Origin: Fomitopsis serialis | Lineage: Eukaryota > Basidiomycota > Agaricomycetes > Polyporales > Fomitopsidaceae | DNA length: 47,690 nucleotides | Reading direction: 5' to 3' | NCBI RefSeq assembly: GCF_022376445.1 | Contig: NW_025955266.1 | Location: 1 to 47,690 of the forward strand | Shown here: positions 23,620-36,049 of the stretch, one piece after another | Layout of the letters: each line of letters begins with the position of its first letter | Numbering within the stretch: the stretch's first letter is position 1 | Translations under genes and position numbers: made by a program | Notes under the pieces: model-generated | Database searches by the model: none | Seen by the model: only the letters and a program-made list of their open reading frames with translations | Told to the model about the DNA's origin: nothing

Positions 23620-26510
23620 TATGTCAACTGTAAGTGAAGAAAAGAAAGAGAGACGGCAGTAGACAAAAACGAGGAGGTTGGTAGGGAGCGTATGGGTCAG
23701 ATGGCAGTATATATACCTGGCCGGAGGGTGAGTGGGATCCAGAGGGAAACACGGTCGGCGCGTTCGTGTTGTATAGCCAATTTCATACGATCACGGCTTG
23801 CTTGGTCTCTAGATTACCATTGCTTCGGCACGGACGAACGCATCATGCTGCCCAATGGTAAGGCGGCAATCTGTGCGAGATTCGACGATCAGTGGGTATC
23901 GCTGGGTAAATTGCCGACTTCTGGAAGCTGTCGTGAAGTGACGCCCAGGCCCTTGAAAGGTCGGGCTCCTCCATCCTGGGCATGAACCCGGGTTTGTGCC
24001 ATCCGAGTCGCCGCGCTTCAACGGAATGTGGCGCCAGCCCGCACACTGCACGGCCATGCTGCTGTTGTTGTTACGATGATTGTCGCAAACGCCGTCAAGT
24101 CGCGTTCCGACCGGTAAGTAGGCTGACTGTAGAGGATCACTTCAGAGCCGATGAGATCGAACCGACCCGCGTCAAACCCGCGTCGCGCGCAACTAGAGTC
24201 TAGCGTGCCCGAGAGACTCGGTCAGGACTGCGACCGGAACAGCCCGTCGGCAACACGCATCACCTGTACCTGGCTACTACATACCTGGCTTCAAAACTGA
24301 ATACGCGAACTTTGAACAAAATAGCAAAGCGCAGTCGAAGACAAACTTGTATGGCAGACATAAGGTGTGTCTGTATGCATGCCAACTGCTTAACGTGTCA
24401 TTGTCAAACACAGGAGAGAGGCGGCACAGTATCATGTCAGAACGAAGCTCATGCCAGCGCGCATTCAATACAAGTACTAGGATCCTCTACGATGTCATTT
24501 CCGCCCAGACCCCAGAAGCACGCATACGTCGATGTGCTAATGCAGAACCCTGCCTACGCAGCTCCAACATCAAAGTCAAATCGCTACAGTCATACCTACA
24601 GTATCAGTGTCCGATGCTAAGTCGTGAGTCAAAGCATGTTGTCATTCTACAAGGCCTCGTCATATTGATGTCCCATTCTTGCATCCGAGCTTGGTTCTGC
24701 CACTCATGGTCCTCATCGCGAAGCACAGTGGCTGGTCATGCGGCCAGCCGGGAACACGAGTACTACTAGCTAGTACCCAAACCCCATCGTCACGACATCA
24801 CTAAACTATTCAGTTTGGTTTCGGATCGTCCGACCTTCACATGTGCATCTGATAGGGCTTGTCTCCCGCACGGTGATCCAGCTGCCCGAATCGTCGTGCT
24901 ATAGGTGAGTTCTCAGCCTCCCGGTCTCGCTCTCGCCGGGCTTCGTGAAGCGAACGGATTACGTGCTGAATCAGTGTGTGGTACGTGACCTCCGACTCAT
25001 CGGGCATCGCGGTATAGGTAAATCACTCGTCCAAGTCTGCATAGCTTTCGTCAGGTCTCATTGAGCGTAGTTCTCAGACATGCTTTCTCCGAGACCTCGG
25101 CCTTCAAAGGTCCATAGGCCGGGAGCGCATGGATTTGATCCGAGTCGGTCGATTGTGCCGCTGCACATACAGCAGGTACCATGTATACGTACGCCAGGGT
25201 AAGCCTCCGATTGGCACGGTTTCATCGCTCACAGCAGGTTTACCATACCGCAAGCCGCGTCGGCTGAGAGCCTGTCAGCACCATGACCTTCCTCCCCACG
25301 ACGGAGAAGAATTCGAGACCCTGGCCTTCATTGTTGGCGATGCAGGAGAACGAGGCGGGCATAGCTCGGTGTAGGTGCTGGCAATATGATAATGAGCTCC
25401 CCGTTGCATCGAGAAGCATCGCGGATGCTCTAGCGCTCGGCGCTATCTCACTTCCTACGAAAAGAGCTGCCTCACTGGTGCAGACGCACCAAAGGTCCAT
25501 CTGGTCTGACAGCCCGTTGTGACTGGTTCGTGCCGCGCTCGTTGTCTGTGCGTGATGTGACATTGCGCCATCACTCATCGACTTGTCTGTTTAGCTCTTC
25601 TCTGCCCTCGCTGCGCGTAATGCTCAGCCCGGCTCGCAAGCAGGTTGCACACTGACTCAATGCACATCACGGAACCGTCGTATACAGTGGTCAGTCTCTT
25701 GAATCGTCTATGTATGCGCGTTGCTCAAGGATTCCTTCGCAGTCTTTCCGAGAATGAGCTCTGTCGGCTCGTAAGAGGCTCGGCTCCTACAATTGCCTCG
25801 TGTGATTCTGAAGAGCCGGTGAACACGGAGAAAGGCTGGCACGAGTTGAATATATCGCGTGCGCAGGCCCTCAGGTCGCACCGGTGCCTGCGGGACATGA
25901 TTTGGGCGACTCACTCCTCGTGTGACCGCTGGACGGCATGTCAACTTTCGGTTCGCAGAACGTCAACACTACTGACTAGAACATATTTCCACCGCTCATT
26001 CAACGATGCGGAATGCTCGTGGGTCCGAAGAGGCCCTAACTTCAACGTGACAATGCATTCTAGATGAATCAGAGACGGAGAAGTATAGGAAGTATAGGGT
26101 CTATGACTGCGATCTCCTTCCCTCCGTCCACACGGCGTCTTTAGATGTCAATCTTGACTTCGGTACTTAACCATCGGTGGCCCGGGTCAGGCCAACTGTA
26201 CGCGTACATTCGGCGAATGCATATCTCGTCGCCGGAGCAAGCGTAAAGAAGGGGTACTACGTCGTGAGTAATTCAGTCCCAAGCCTGAGTCATGCGGTGC
26301 ACCTGCGGTCGCGTAGCGATGTTAACGCTCCAGCGCTGAGGCTGCTCAAACCCATACGAAAAGAGCCTCCCCGCCGGTGAGCATACACAACGCCCCCGAA
26401 ATCCTCGTCACATTTGATGTTTGCTGACGTTGATTTTTTTTTCCAGATTGCTCAGCCTTCATGCTCTCTTGGAGTCTAGTGAGTAGTCCAATACTGGATC
26501 TAAACTAACG
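23620..26510. other. 2.9-kb gene-free stretch before the right repeat arm
   Basis: Lower coding potential than its surroundings: open frames are short, on both strands and without recognisable motifs. It contains the P450 promoter (just above 23619) and a short T-run near 26432-26441. It may be decayed element sequence, but I found no second copy of it in the window. Confidence 0.5.
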
Positions 26511-27811
26511 CTTCCAAGTCGTTCTGTGATGCGGCCTATATACTATGGCTTAGGGTAGCTTCGGAGCAAGCCTGTCTCCGGGTCGGCCACCTTCGCGGAG
26601 CACTAATTACCATGATGATCCTCTCTCAAACTGAGAACTGCGAAGGATGTTGCGTACCGTGGCTCCGAATCGCCTCTGCGGATCGCCGTAACCGCGCCGA
26701 ATCACACACTTAATGGTGTTACTCAAAACTTCAACTTGAAGCGGATAGCCACGCACTGTGGAGACGCCACTCGATGTGGCCACCTAGGTTTGTGTTTTTC
26801 AATTTGAATTAGTTCACAGTAAGGTGTGCTACCTCTGAGTTTATTATGGCATGCGCTAGTCCACAACACTGAGGCAAGACCAGTTTCGTTCGAGGCGGCG
26901 GGGCGTTGTGGCGCGCATATTACTCGATTTGGATGGGCTCTCGTGCGCTCACTGTGAGTGATTACATACAAAGTATACCGTGGGCTTTAGGAGCAATCAA
27001 CCAATATTGTACTTACCCTGTGAAGCCCGGTGGTAAGCGGCTGCCAGTGTAGAATTAAGCTGTGACGAAGGGCAGTCAAAGTTCAGTCAGTCATTGGGCC
27101 CGATGATTACGGTACGTCTTCCACGCTTGGCCATGGGGTCTCGGAAGGCCATTTTCGCGGCACTAGGAGGCCATGAGACTGTTGATATTGCCGCTACTCA
27201 GTCACTAGGTACTTAGTGCCATAGTGGAGGTGAATATGATGTGTGACTCCTAAACGGGTCAGACGTCACGGATGCATGACCGTGACGTTCTGTCACGGAC
27301 GCGCTTGTGGCGGAATAGTGTGGCTTGGTCGTGGCGCACCACTGCCGACTCGATTTCACCCCAGATACATCCCAAATCCACGGACCGCTGGCAGAATCGT
27401 CAATTTCAAAAGGAAACAAAGGGCAAGAGGACTGTTAAAACCAGTGGCCTAGTGCATCTGCAGTATTGAGCGAAGATGCAGCCGTCGTCCCTACGTGGCT
27501 AGCGATAGCTTCGCCCCGCGTGCGACATCGGCGACATCAATCCAGATATGGCCTCGTATGACCACTTCAAACCCTTTGATTTACTAGCGATGAAGTCTCG
27601 TTTGTCCCCCACTACTTTTACGACCCAGCTCACCGATGTTTCACTACAGGGATCCTCGCGTGGCGTCATCCGTGTCCCAGCTCGAGTTGGTCCAGAATGG
27701 CTCGCTGGAGTGATGCATATCCCGCAGTGAAGAGTTATCGCGCAGATGTTGAGCGATAAGAACGCCAAGGTCGATCAGCCTCACCATTATCTCCCAACGA
27801 AGCCCCGTGTC
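26511..27811 (-). repeat. Right arm of the large inverted repeat
   Basis: Reverse-complement copy of 1-1360, described there. The strongest shared blocks are 26550-26640 (with about 1235-1325) and 27255-27400 (with about 400-550). Homology reaches the left window edge, so this copy may continue past 27811 into the following stretch. Short open frames in it are not conserved between arms. Confidence 0.75.
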
Positions 27812-28436
27812 GCAGAAAACAAGGCTGTTGCGACGCTCGGAGAGCGCATGATGATGAAGGGCACCGCCCACAGCGTGGTGCGTGCTTCTATCAAGGCTTT
27901 GATTATCGATAAGACAGCGGGAACACACAGCTGCCCCAATCGAGCACAAGGCTGAGCTCGAAAGGGCGGACAATAGGTGCGGCTGACTGTTTGTCAGGAC
28001 CAAACATGGACCCACACGGAGGCGTATAAGGACCCGAGGTGAACGCCACTTCGTCCCCATTCCCTCTTGCCCTCCGACCACCATGTCGGACGCGCCTCCA
28101 GTCTTCCACCACCCGCCACTCGGCCATCGCACGTAGTCGCATCCCGTGGATGGGGGATGGTCCGAGTCTACACCAAATGCAATGCGCCACACCCTGAATT
28201 TGGGGCCGGGTCCAGAGCACCGACAGCCTAGGTACGTTCACGTATCGACGCGCAAGGCATATACTAACGTATTTTCACCCTCCTGGCCTTCTCTCATTTG
28301 CAATTTGCACGACGCCACATCTTCGTGCGACCACTTCTCAGACGAGCAAAAGCGTCTGTTGGTGCGTGGCCATCCTAGATGTCGACGACAAAGTAAGTGA
28401 ATGTTGAATCCTGTCATGTAACTACGACTGACCGCG
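27812..28436. other. Flank of the right repeat arm
   Basis: Could be the rest of the element or the 5' part of the decayed modular gene. A short frame from ATG 28083 stops within about 20 codons. A good donor near 28233 suggests former exon structure. No gene is called. Confidence 0.35.
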
Positions 28437-29817
28437 GTGATACATAGTGTGCATCAAGACGGCGAGTGCCGCTGCGTGTGTCAAGACCTTCGATCAATAT
28501 GTGAGCCTCAAGACTATGCATTACGACCAACCTATGCGAAAACAAATCCCTCACGGGTTCAACGAATTATGCCAGACGACGGCTCAAAGTCCCGTAAGGG
28601 CACACCCGTACGTTGCACAATTGGTAATGGGACCGTCCAGTCTACCGTCGTCCGCACAATAGCGGCGACGTAGGCCCGGCTACTCGCGTCGTCGGTAGCC
28701 GGAAGCAGCTGTACTGCAGACGTGCACCAAGGGTCAGGAGTGTCGCGAATACGCGCCTCCACAGGGACACGGTGCACGGACTCTGTACGGGGACCGTTCC
28801 GCTGTTGACTGGTCCGAGACCCGACGCGTCGTCGGTAGACCACGAGGCTAGCCAGTTGTGGCGTGCGGGTGGGACGACGTGGCTAATGTGAGTGTCCACT
28901 GTCACCGCGGTTCCAGGCTTTGGCTGACCCTCGTTGCAGGCCACGTCCCGACGTCGAGGATCCATACGATCTGCGGCGAGCGCATACCAAACCCTCTACC
29001 GCCCATCGGGCACAAACAACCCTGGTACGTCGTATTTGCGCGAACGGGTCCAGCCTCCGGTGTGAGGTGGTCCATGCTGTGGCATGGGCTTCCGGAGGCA
29101 CCGTACCGACGACGCCGTGCATCAGCGGAGACGGGGCATTGCGCTCACTGTCGACGAGATTATGCCGGGTCACTATGTCGAACATGTACGGGGACGTCCT
29201 CGCCACCGGTGCACGCCCGCTTCGTCGGACTACCGTTGCTGGCTAGCGCACGGCCATACTGGGGGAGGGGCGTCGCTCGTCATAATGACATGAGCGGCGC
29301 TCCTGGCGAGGGTGCAATGTGAGTCTTCGTCACGGAGGAGCGGTAGACGATCGTTGACCTTGGTCTCGCAGGACCACCCGAGCAAAACATCCCGGAAATC
29401 CGGACCCAAATCCTCAATCGCCCCAATCGGGTGGAACTTGACATCCCTGGTACGTTGTTTGTGCGCGAAAGGGTCCAGCCTCTGGCGCGAGGTGGCCTGC
29501 CCATGTGGCGGGCTGCCGGAGGCACCGTACCGCCGACGTAGAGCACCGATGGCAGCATGGCAGACAGATTGCCTGCAGTCGGCCAGCCCGTCATCATGGT
29601 ACGGGGACGTCCCTGCCGTCAGTGCACGCTCGCATCGTCGGGCTACTGCATCGTGCTAGCGCACATACGTACCAGGAAGAGGGGCGTCGCTGCAAAAGGA
29701 AGAAAAATAAAACGAGCGGCGCCCCTGGCAAGGGTGCAACGTAAGTGCTCATCGCGATCATTGCAGAGTGTCTCTGACATTTTCGCAGGAACGCCCGAGC
29801 CAAACCTCAAGCTGTAG
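28437..29817 (+). pseudogene. Decayed gene built of repeated exon-intron modules
   Basis: Two modules, about 28990-29405 and 29410-29817, align over some 400 bp. Shared blocks include GGAGGCACCGTACCG, GTACGGGGACGTCC and GAGCGGCGCxCCTGGC. A third, weaker module precedes them and ends at 28887. Each ends in a GTGAG/GTAAG donor (28888, 29319, 29741, spaced 431 and 422 bp) followed by a short intron with CTGAC or TTGAC and CAG. In the last module the frame reads RGRPCRQCTLASSGYCI, then a basic RKRGVAAKGRKIKRA run, and ends at TAG 29815-29817. That looks like a Cys motif with a basic tail. In the middle module the first Cys of that motif is Arg and a CGA is TGA; the last module has an upstream TAG. 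Family unknown. Confidence 0.45.
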
Positions 29818-30635
29818 ATACATTTACCAAAGCTAAACGTCTCACCGCTATTCCCCTCCGACACTCGTGCCCCAAACGGGCTACCACTCGAGCTCGCCGA
29901 CGATGCGAGCGATCCGCCGTCGGAGGTTCCGGGTGCTCTTGGGCGTCCGGCGGCACGGGGGTTTTTAGTGGGTATTGCAAGCGGACCAGAGCACCACCAA
30001 CAACGCATTGGTGCGATGACGGTCTCGAGTCCTACACTGTTCTCTCTTACGAGAGTTCGTGCGTAAATGCATTTTCCCCCGGGAGGAAACGAGCTTCGTC
30101 TCGTTGTAGTCCGCAGTCGGGCCCTCCACTCAAAAAAAAAAAAAGAGCGCTAACGCGGGAGGTTCTCGACGGCGCGACAGGTGAGTTACCTTCTTCGTGT
30201 TACTGAGGACGAATGTTCCTCATCCTATCCCGCTGATTGTAGACGGATCCAAGGACTTTTGAGCATCGGCTGCCGTGCGCCGGATTTCGTTCTTTCGTTC
30301 ACGTGTCGCTTCAATGCTGACGTTCCTTTTTATAGATAGCAGCGTCTGTTCCGCCGCAAACCTGTCACCCTGTCCCGTTGCTGGCCTGTTGTGCGGAGTA
30401 CGTTGCTAGAGAGTCCCTCTTGGTCCCGGTTGGTATTGAATCGATGACTCTCAATCGTCTCGGATAATGTGTGACAACTTCTGAGGCGAAGCCACATCGC
30501 CGATTGCTCCCGAATGCCCGGCGCTGAATCCCACCCGGTACGATCTCGAGCGCACTGCCGCTATCTTTCTGGGCCATCAAGTCACATTGCGTCGCCTCGA
30601 ACAGCGTTTTAACCCTACAGACCCCATTCTCCAGC
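29818..30635. other. Spacer downstream of the modular pseudogene and the small secreted protein
   Basis: Contains an A-run near 30131-30144 and the 3' flank of the secreted-protein gene. From about 30597 upward this flank is duplicated in the inverted copy at 35617-35930. No gene is supported. Confidence 0.5.
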
Positions 30636-31080
30636 TCATGAAGGGTAGGTGACTGCCGAGACCCCGCGTCCTGTCAGGATCGCGCACACAAACATACTGA
30701 AACGAAACGCACAGTGGCAGTCAGACGGGTAAGGCGGCGAGTCTGCCCAGTTCGTGTACGTGTAAGTGACGGTGTACGACTTGCCGTTGGCGTCGACCTG
30801 CGTCTCCGTCGTGGTCGCGAGTGGGTAGCTCACCAGCACGTCCGTGAATGTGGTCGTCTCGAAGGGCCCGGTCGTCGTGGGCGCGATGATGGAGAGCGTC
30901 TGGGTGAACGTCTCGGTGTAGTCGACGGGACACGCGGGGTCCGTGGTGGTAGCCTGCGAGGTGTTAGCGGGGAGGGGTTGGCTGGGGATGGCGACTTACT
31001 CGAGGCTGGACGGCCTTCGGCACTGCGGAAACACCGAACACGGCGAGGCCAGTGAGCGCGGTTAGCTTAAGCACGAACAT
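30636..31080 (-). CDS. Small secreted protein, unknown function
   Basis: Model: three exons (31080-31000, 30953-30713, 30652-30636), 112 aa. It begins with a clear signal peptide (MFVLKLTALTGLAVFGVSAV). The mature part is Thr/Tyr-rich (TFTQTLSIIAPTTTGPFETT, YTVTYTYTNWADSPPYPSDC) with two visible Cys residues, and ends SDCHFTYPS. Intron 1 is 46 nt. Intron 2 (60 nt, GTGCGT donor, CTGAC branch, CAG acceptor) is divisible by three. If it is retained the frame stays open to the same stop and gives 132 aa, so the C-terminus is uncertain. Size and composition suit a lineage-specific secreted or effector-like protein, but nothing fixes a function. A dead inverted copy lies at 35617-35930. Confidence 0.7.
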
Positions 31081-32791
31081 GTTGGAATCGAGCGCTGAAT
31101 ACGCTGCAACAAGCTTAGCGGAGCCATCCCCCACATTTGTACCTTCAATACGAGGTTCTTAGCGCCCCGGTATGTCCAGTCAGGCATGCGGGAAGGATGT
31201 CAGAGCTGCTGAGACGGACTGGCAGCGGAGGCTACCTACTCCCGCTCTGACGGCACTGGGATGGGAGGCACAGTCCCGAAGTGGTCAACGGTCGCAGCGG
31301 GAGGCTGCCCGACTGTATGCTCTCTGCCTCAGATCAGAACACACTTGCATGCGTACCTCGGCGGATCCTCGTTCCTAGCGCGTCAAAGCCCCGGGATTTG
31401 CACAGCGCCAGCGCGTTCCTGATCATATCACAAGAGATGCGGGTTCGCGGGTGTCACTCTGTGTCACTGGGGGTCACTGCACTCCCAGGGACGACGACAA
31501 ACCAGCCGGGCTGCCGTAAGTATACCAGTACTCGCCGACTGTGGACAAGTAGTTCGGCATGAGGACGTACTGACACAGTGACAGCACTGGACGTGCATAC
31601 GCGCCTCCAGTGTGCATCAATGACACATAGCTGATCATGAGCGGCGCGGGGAGGCGAGGCTTGTTGGACGCGCCTAAGTATATGCTTGAACATCACTCAG
31701 CAATCTCGACTCCGATCCCTCCGCGTCAGATCCGCATGTCACCATTATTCACCGGCGGTTCCGTCTGTATGACGGAGGTTTATGGAGATGCCATTGCCCA
31801 ACGGAAATCGAACGTGGGTTGGATCATGTCAGATCGGCGGTGCCTGGGATCCAGGACTTCGTCGTACAAATGCTTCAAAGCCGGTAACTTAGACCAGGAA
31901 CGCGATAAGTAGTCGCTCAAGCGCAGGTGAGTGTTCGTTGTCGCAACCCTTGAACATCGGTGTGACGCGAGCGACTCGTCTGCGAACAGCCTCTCAGCAT
32001 TGGCATCTCAACGACGTCGCATGTACTGGCATGTATGTACGCACCGGGGAACACTTCCTCAAAGCCCGGCGATCGCGAGGAGCGCAGCCTCGAGGACTTT
32101 CACCCGGCCCGAACTGGAAGGAAAGCGAGGATTTATACGGTGATGCACTGGACTACCGAGATGGTCATCTTCTCGGCTTCGCGTGATGTCACCGGCAGGT
32201 TGGATTGCATGAGACACAGGTGTCAGCAACTCGTGCTATGATGCATATATAAGTTATGCAAGCCTCAAGTACATATTGTTAGCTTGGACTGAGAGCACCA
32301 TGGATGGGGCCACCGGCCAGGACGAGGCTCACGTCGAGGTCGATAGCGTGGGTATGCTTGCACCTGTTTGACAAAGCCATCCAGACGCTTACCATACAGA
32401 GAAATCCTACAGAACGCCATGCCCAGGCGCCCGCCCACACATGAGAGTCCAGCTTCCCCACTGGCATGTACCCTCAACACCTACTCTGCGCTGCAGCATG
32501 CAGCTGGTAACTTGCTTCCGGCAGACCACGAACGCACCCCATCGTCCAACTCGTTCCACACATCAACCAATCAACCAACCAACCAAAAGTCAAAAATATC
32601 TTAGACTATGCTACAACACAGACGATGCGAGTTCTAACATGCATGAGTGCGTGGTATACAGTTCCTGCCACAATTTCTCTCCAAATCCAGAGACATAAAA
32701 CAGAGGTAATCACAGACCCAGTACACGTGCTTTATGGACAGACGCTCGAAGCGCCGCGGATGCAACGTAACGATCGTGTCCCCTGGGGCGT
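31081..32791. other. 1.7-kb spacer without a supported gene
   Basis: Contains the promoter of the small secreted protein and the 3' flank of the ZIP gene. Short frames on both strands have no motifs. A (CCAA)n-like run lies near 32567-32586. Confidence 0.5.
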
Positions 32792-34881
32792 TCATTCTCC
32801 CAATATGCTACACACCGTCAGCATCCGCAGGAACGATACCGAGTCAAATCATACTCACCCAACGACGCCCATCGCCACACACCCCAACAACAAGCTCACC
32901 AGCGCGAGCGTCTGGCGCGCGATGCTGCTCCTCCACAGGTGCGGGTCGAGCACGAAGTCGCCCGCAAGCATCTCCACGCATGCCGCGTAGATCAGCATCC
33001 CGGCCGACAGAGCGGACATCAGTCCACGAATGAGCGTCAGTTTCGCTGCGCAAAAACGTCAGCCTGAGCCTCGGGGAGAGAGGGGAGGATAAAAGGAAGG
33101 AGAGACGTCGAACTCACCGCCCTCGCTGCGGCCAGGTTCAAACACCGCGAGCCCAATGCCGATGCCGATAGGAGTCGTGACGGCGAAGGAAAGCGCGAGG
33201 ATGGGCTTGAGCAAACTAAAGCCAGCGACATCTGCGGGTAGTAAGTAGTGAGACAGGTGTTGGGCAAGATTGGACGTCTGAAACGCACCTCGGGCGGCTG
33301 TAGCGGGGAGCGTCGCTATGCGAATCCCGAGCGACAGACCTTCGAAGAGCTGGTGGAAGATGATCGCCGTGACGAGCGATGCTACAGTACGAGTTAGCGC
33401 TTGCAACACATGACCAAATCCGTGGAGGCTTACTGAACTCTCCGCCGGAGGTGATGGCGAGCGTCAGGCCGATGACGAGGGAATGCAACATAATCCCGAT
33501 CTCCAGCATCTGGGAGCCAACCAGAGTTCAGTACTGCCATTGTGTACAGGACAGAGCAGCGCCGACGCACCAAGATCCCAATGACCTGCCTCCGCATCCC
33601 CACCTTCGCATCCGGCCCATCTAGATCGCTCTCTTCCCCACTCCCACGCTCCGGGGACCACCTTTCCATGTCCATATGCACATGCCCGTGGCTATGCACA
33701 TGGCGATGACCATGGTCATGGCCGTTCTGCGCATGCGGATGACCGTTGCCATGTATATGCTCAGGCCGCCCTGCCCCATTGTCGTACGCCTTCCTCCCCG
33801 CACTCCCACTCCTAACCTCCTCATTATGCTCCTCCTCCCGGCCTTTACCCAGCCCAAACCAACCCTGCCAGGCTTTCGTGCTACCATGGTGCTCAGCATG
33901 CGAGCCCCGCTCTTCGTGTCGGTGGTGCCCGCCGGCAAAGATACTTTGGCTCGCCTCTGCAATGGTGCTCTGCCGCTTCCCGCCGTTCTTGCCCCGCGGA
34001 AAGGTGTGTGCGTACATCGAGGGCCGCGCGGCAGGGTGGGCTGCGGTGCCGTAGGCCGGGGCACTGTGGTCGCTAAGGGGCGTGGATTCATCGACGCTGA
34101 AGGGAACGCTTACGTCGGCCGACGACTCGGGCGGTGCGAGCGGGAGCGGCGCGTCAGCAACGTGTCCTTCAGTGACCGACGCTTCGGAGGAGAGGAGAAC
34201 CGGTGATCTCGGCCGGCGCGGGGTGGGCGAGGACGTGGAAGGGGTATCGCATGGCGTGGGGGGTTCAGACGCGTATGACTGTAAGCGATCGACATAAGAC
34301 GTCGAGATATCTAGGGTATCATTAACTCTGTGACGTGGGCGAGGAAGACGACGGCTTACATTCCACGAGGAAAATCAGGAGTAATGAGCCTAGGCTGTGC
34401 ACGATTAGCCTCCGAGTTACACCACATACGGCCTTCGGAGCACTTACACAATCATGCCCACCCATTTTGACACTGCCCATCTCTGGGTGACTGCGGGGCT
34501 GAGCAGCGCTTCATAGGCATCCTGCAGGAGGTGTCCAAAAGCAGTCGAGATGATGATGCCCGTCCCGAAGTGCTTTCCGATGAAAAACACGATGCCCGGG
34601 ACGCGCACGCCGGGTAGTCTCTGGGAGAGGCTAGGGAAGCAAGATGCTATGGCAGAGGTCATTCAATACAGGCATCTTATCGGCGCAGAACACGCACCGA
34701 ATAAAGAGACCACGAAGATCCCAAGCATGAGCCATATCCGCGTCTCCACCCACGTCGCCATTTCGTCACTGGTGTCATCCAGAGTCTTTTCATACAACGT
34801 AAGTGGCATCTTCTCTAGCTGTCGCAGAGACGGCTGTGCTGCCAGCGCCGAGTCGTTTGCCATAAGTACTGGGAGCAGCAT
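32792..34881 (-). CDS. ZIP-family zinc/iron transporter with long His-rich loop
   Basis: Membrane metal-ion importer of the ZIP (ZRT/IRT-like) family. Model: nine exons (34881-34698, 34646-34448, 34394-34360, 34310-33571, 33509-33434, 33381-33289, 33231-33118, 33045-32859, 32807-32792), about 547 aa. TM segments include IWLMLGIFVVSLFGAS, PGIVFFIGKHFGTGIIISTAF (with the TM2 His), LGSLLLIFLVE, then TM4 GIMLHSLVIGLTLAIT (His395) and TM5 TAIIFHQLFEGLSLGIR (His421, Glu425), the metal-binding pair. Exon 4 encodes a long TM3-TM4 loop that is Ser/Pro-rich and then His-rich (GHDHGHRHVHSHGHVH). The last junction is ambiguous: reading through the final GTGAGT donor ends at TGA 32855 (...GVVG, 543 aa), while splicing adds ILGE. 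The start could lie further upstream in an extra 5' exon. Confidence 0.87.
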
Positions 34882-35138
34882 GCTGGAGTTGAAGTCGCGG
34901 TCGTCAGATAGTGGGAGAAGTACGAGGAAAAGAGGCCCACCTGCTGCAGATTATGATTGGTGGACAAGCGAGGGAAGATGACGGGCGACGCACAGCAAAG
35001 GTGAAGAACGGAGGAAAACGGCAGTCAAGTCGCTATGATGGTCGGAGCGGACACTGGGTGGTGTGGAGGCTGGGGCAGTCGCGAGTACCGCGCCGGTCGC
35101 CGCAGACGCTAGCCAATCCCCGCGCCCCATTCTGTAAG
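34882..35138. promoter_or_regulatory. Leader/promoter region of the ZIP gene
   Basis: Minus-strand sequence upstream of the ZIP start, CT-rich on the coding side. A TATAAAAG (minus strand, 35273-35280) in the adjacent repeat arm points toward the gene, about 390 bp from its ATG. An upstream 5' exon is possible: a frame starting at ATG near 35131 is open toward a donor-like site, but I could not confirm it. Confidence 0.35.
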
Positions 35139-35440
35139 CGTCACCGCGACAGGCGCTCGCTCGCCGTCCTGCAGTCGATCGTCGAGGAGGAACTCTGCTG
35201 CAGGACGGGTTTGCCACGAAGGTGGAGGTCCGGGGTCAAGAAGGGAACGATCCTCGAGAGGGGAGGCGACGCCTTTTATACGCGAGCGGCAAGCAGGACA
35301 CCTTTTGAGCTACGGCAGAAGCCGTGGACATGGTCGAGACCGTCATTGCCTGGTTTGGAAAGGAGGATACCTGACTGGGAAGTCGCGACTGGACCAGTGC
35401 GCACCAAGTCTGTCGCGCGTCGACGCTGTCCGACGCTGAC
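35139..35440 (+). repeat. Left arm of a short inverted repeat with TATA box
   Basis: Reverse-complement partner of 36050-36366. The outer about 150 bp of the two arms are nearly identical; the inner halves have diverged with indels. It contains a minus-strand TATAAAAG at 35273-35280. Confidence 0.75.
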
Positions 35441-35616
35441 GCACCATCAAGACGAGCGACGCCGCCCTTTTACGCACAATGGACGACGGGTGCACACTGC
35501 TTTAAAGCTGAAAGTGATACAACGTCTTGTAACCGGTGTAATATTTGGTCCGAATCAAGTCGGAATTCACTGGGATGTAACGTCGCCGGCTTACTTGTGT
35601 CTACACACTACTGCGT

Positions 35617-35930
35617 GTCCCGTCTAATACCCGAGACCAGACGCTCTCGCGGACACAACGACCGGGCCCTTCGAGACGACCATGTTCACGGACGTCCTGG
35701 TGAGCTACCTCTAGCGACCACGACGCCAACGGCAAATCGTACACCGTCACTTACACGTACACGAACTGGGAGGACTAGCCGCCCTACCTGTCTGACCGTC
35801 ACTGTGCGTTTCGTTTCAGTAGGATGCTTGTGTGAGCGATAACGGACATGACGCGTGGTCTCGGCAGTCACCTACCCTGCATGAGCTGGGGAATGGGGTC
35901 TGTAGGCGACAAACGCTGTTCAAGGCGACG
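35617..35930 (+). pseudogene. Broken inverted copy of the small secreted protein gene
   Basis: Matches the intact gene at 30636-31080 in opposite orientation, from the middle of exon 2 (TGTCCCGTC) through the stop and about 40 bp of 3' flank. The 5' exon and signal peptide are missing. Internal bases are deleted twice, and TAG codons interrupt the frame near 35713 and 35777. It lies between the two arms of the 35139/36366 inverted repeat. Confidence 0.85.
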
Positions 35931-36049
35931 TATGTAAGTACAAGGCATTTGCTCGCCAATCCAGGATCAGTACTTACCGTCAGCCATTCATCATGTGCAT
36001 GAAGTACCCTCCACCGCGTTGCTCGTCAAGACGGCGCGTCGACTAGCTG

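Noticed and set aside
23692..24057. Short open frames on both strands upstream of the P450
   Set aside because: Neither shows a domain or a sensible exon structure, and they overlap each other.
34911..35627. 238-codon plus-strand frame over the left arm of the short inverted repeat
   Set aside because: Its composition is Arg-rich and motif-free, it runs opposite to the ZIP leader, and the shared peptide with the other arm only reflects nucleotide identity of the arms.
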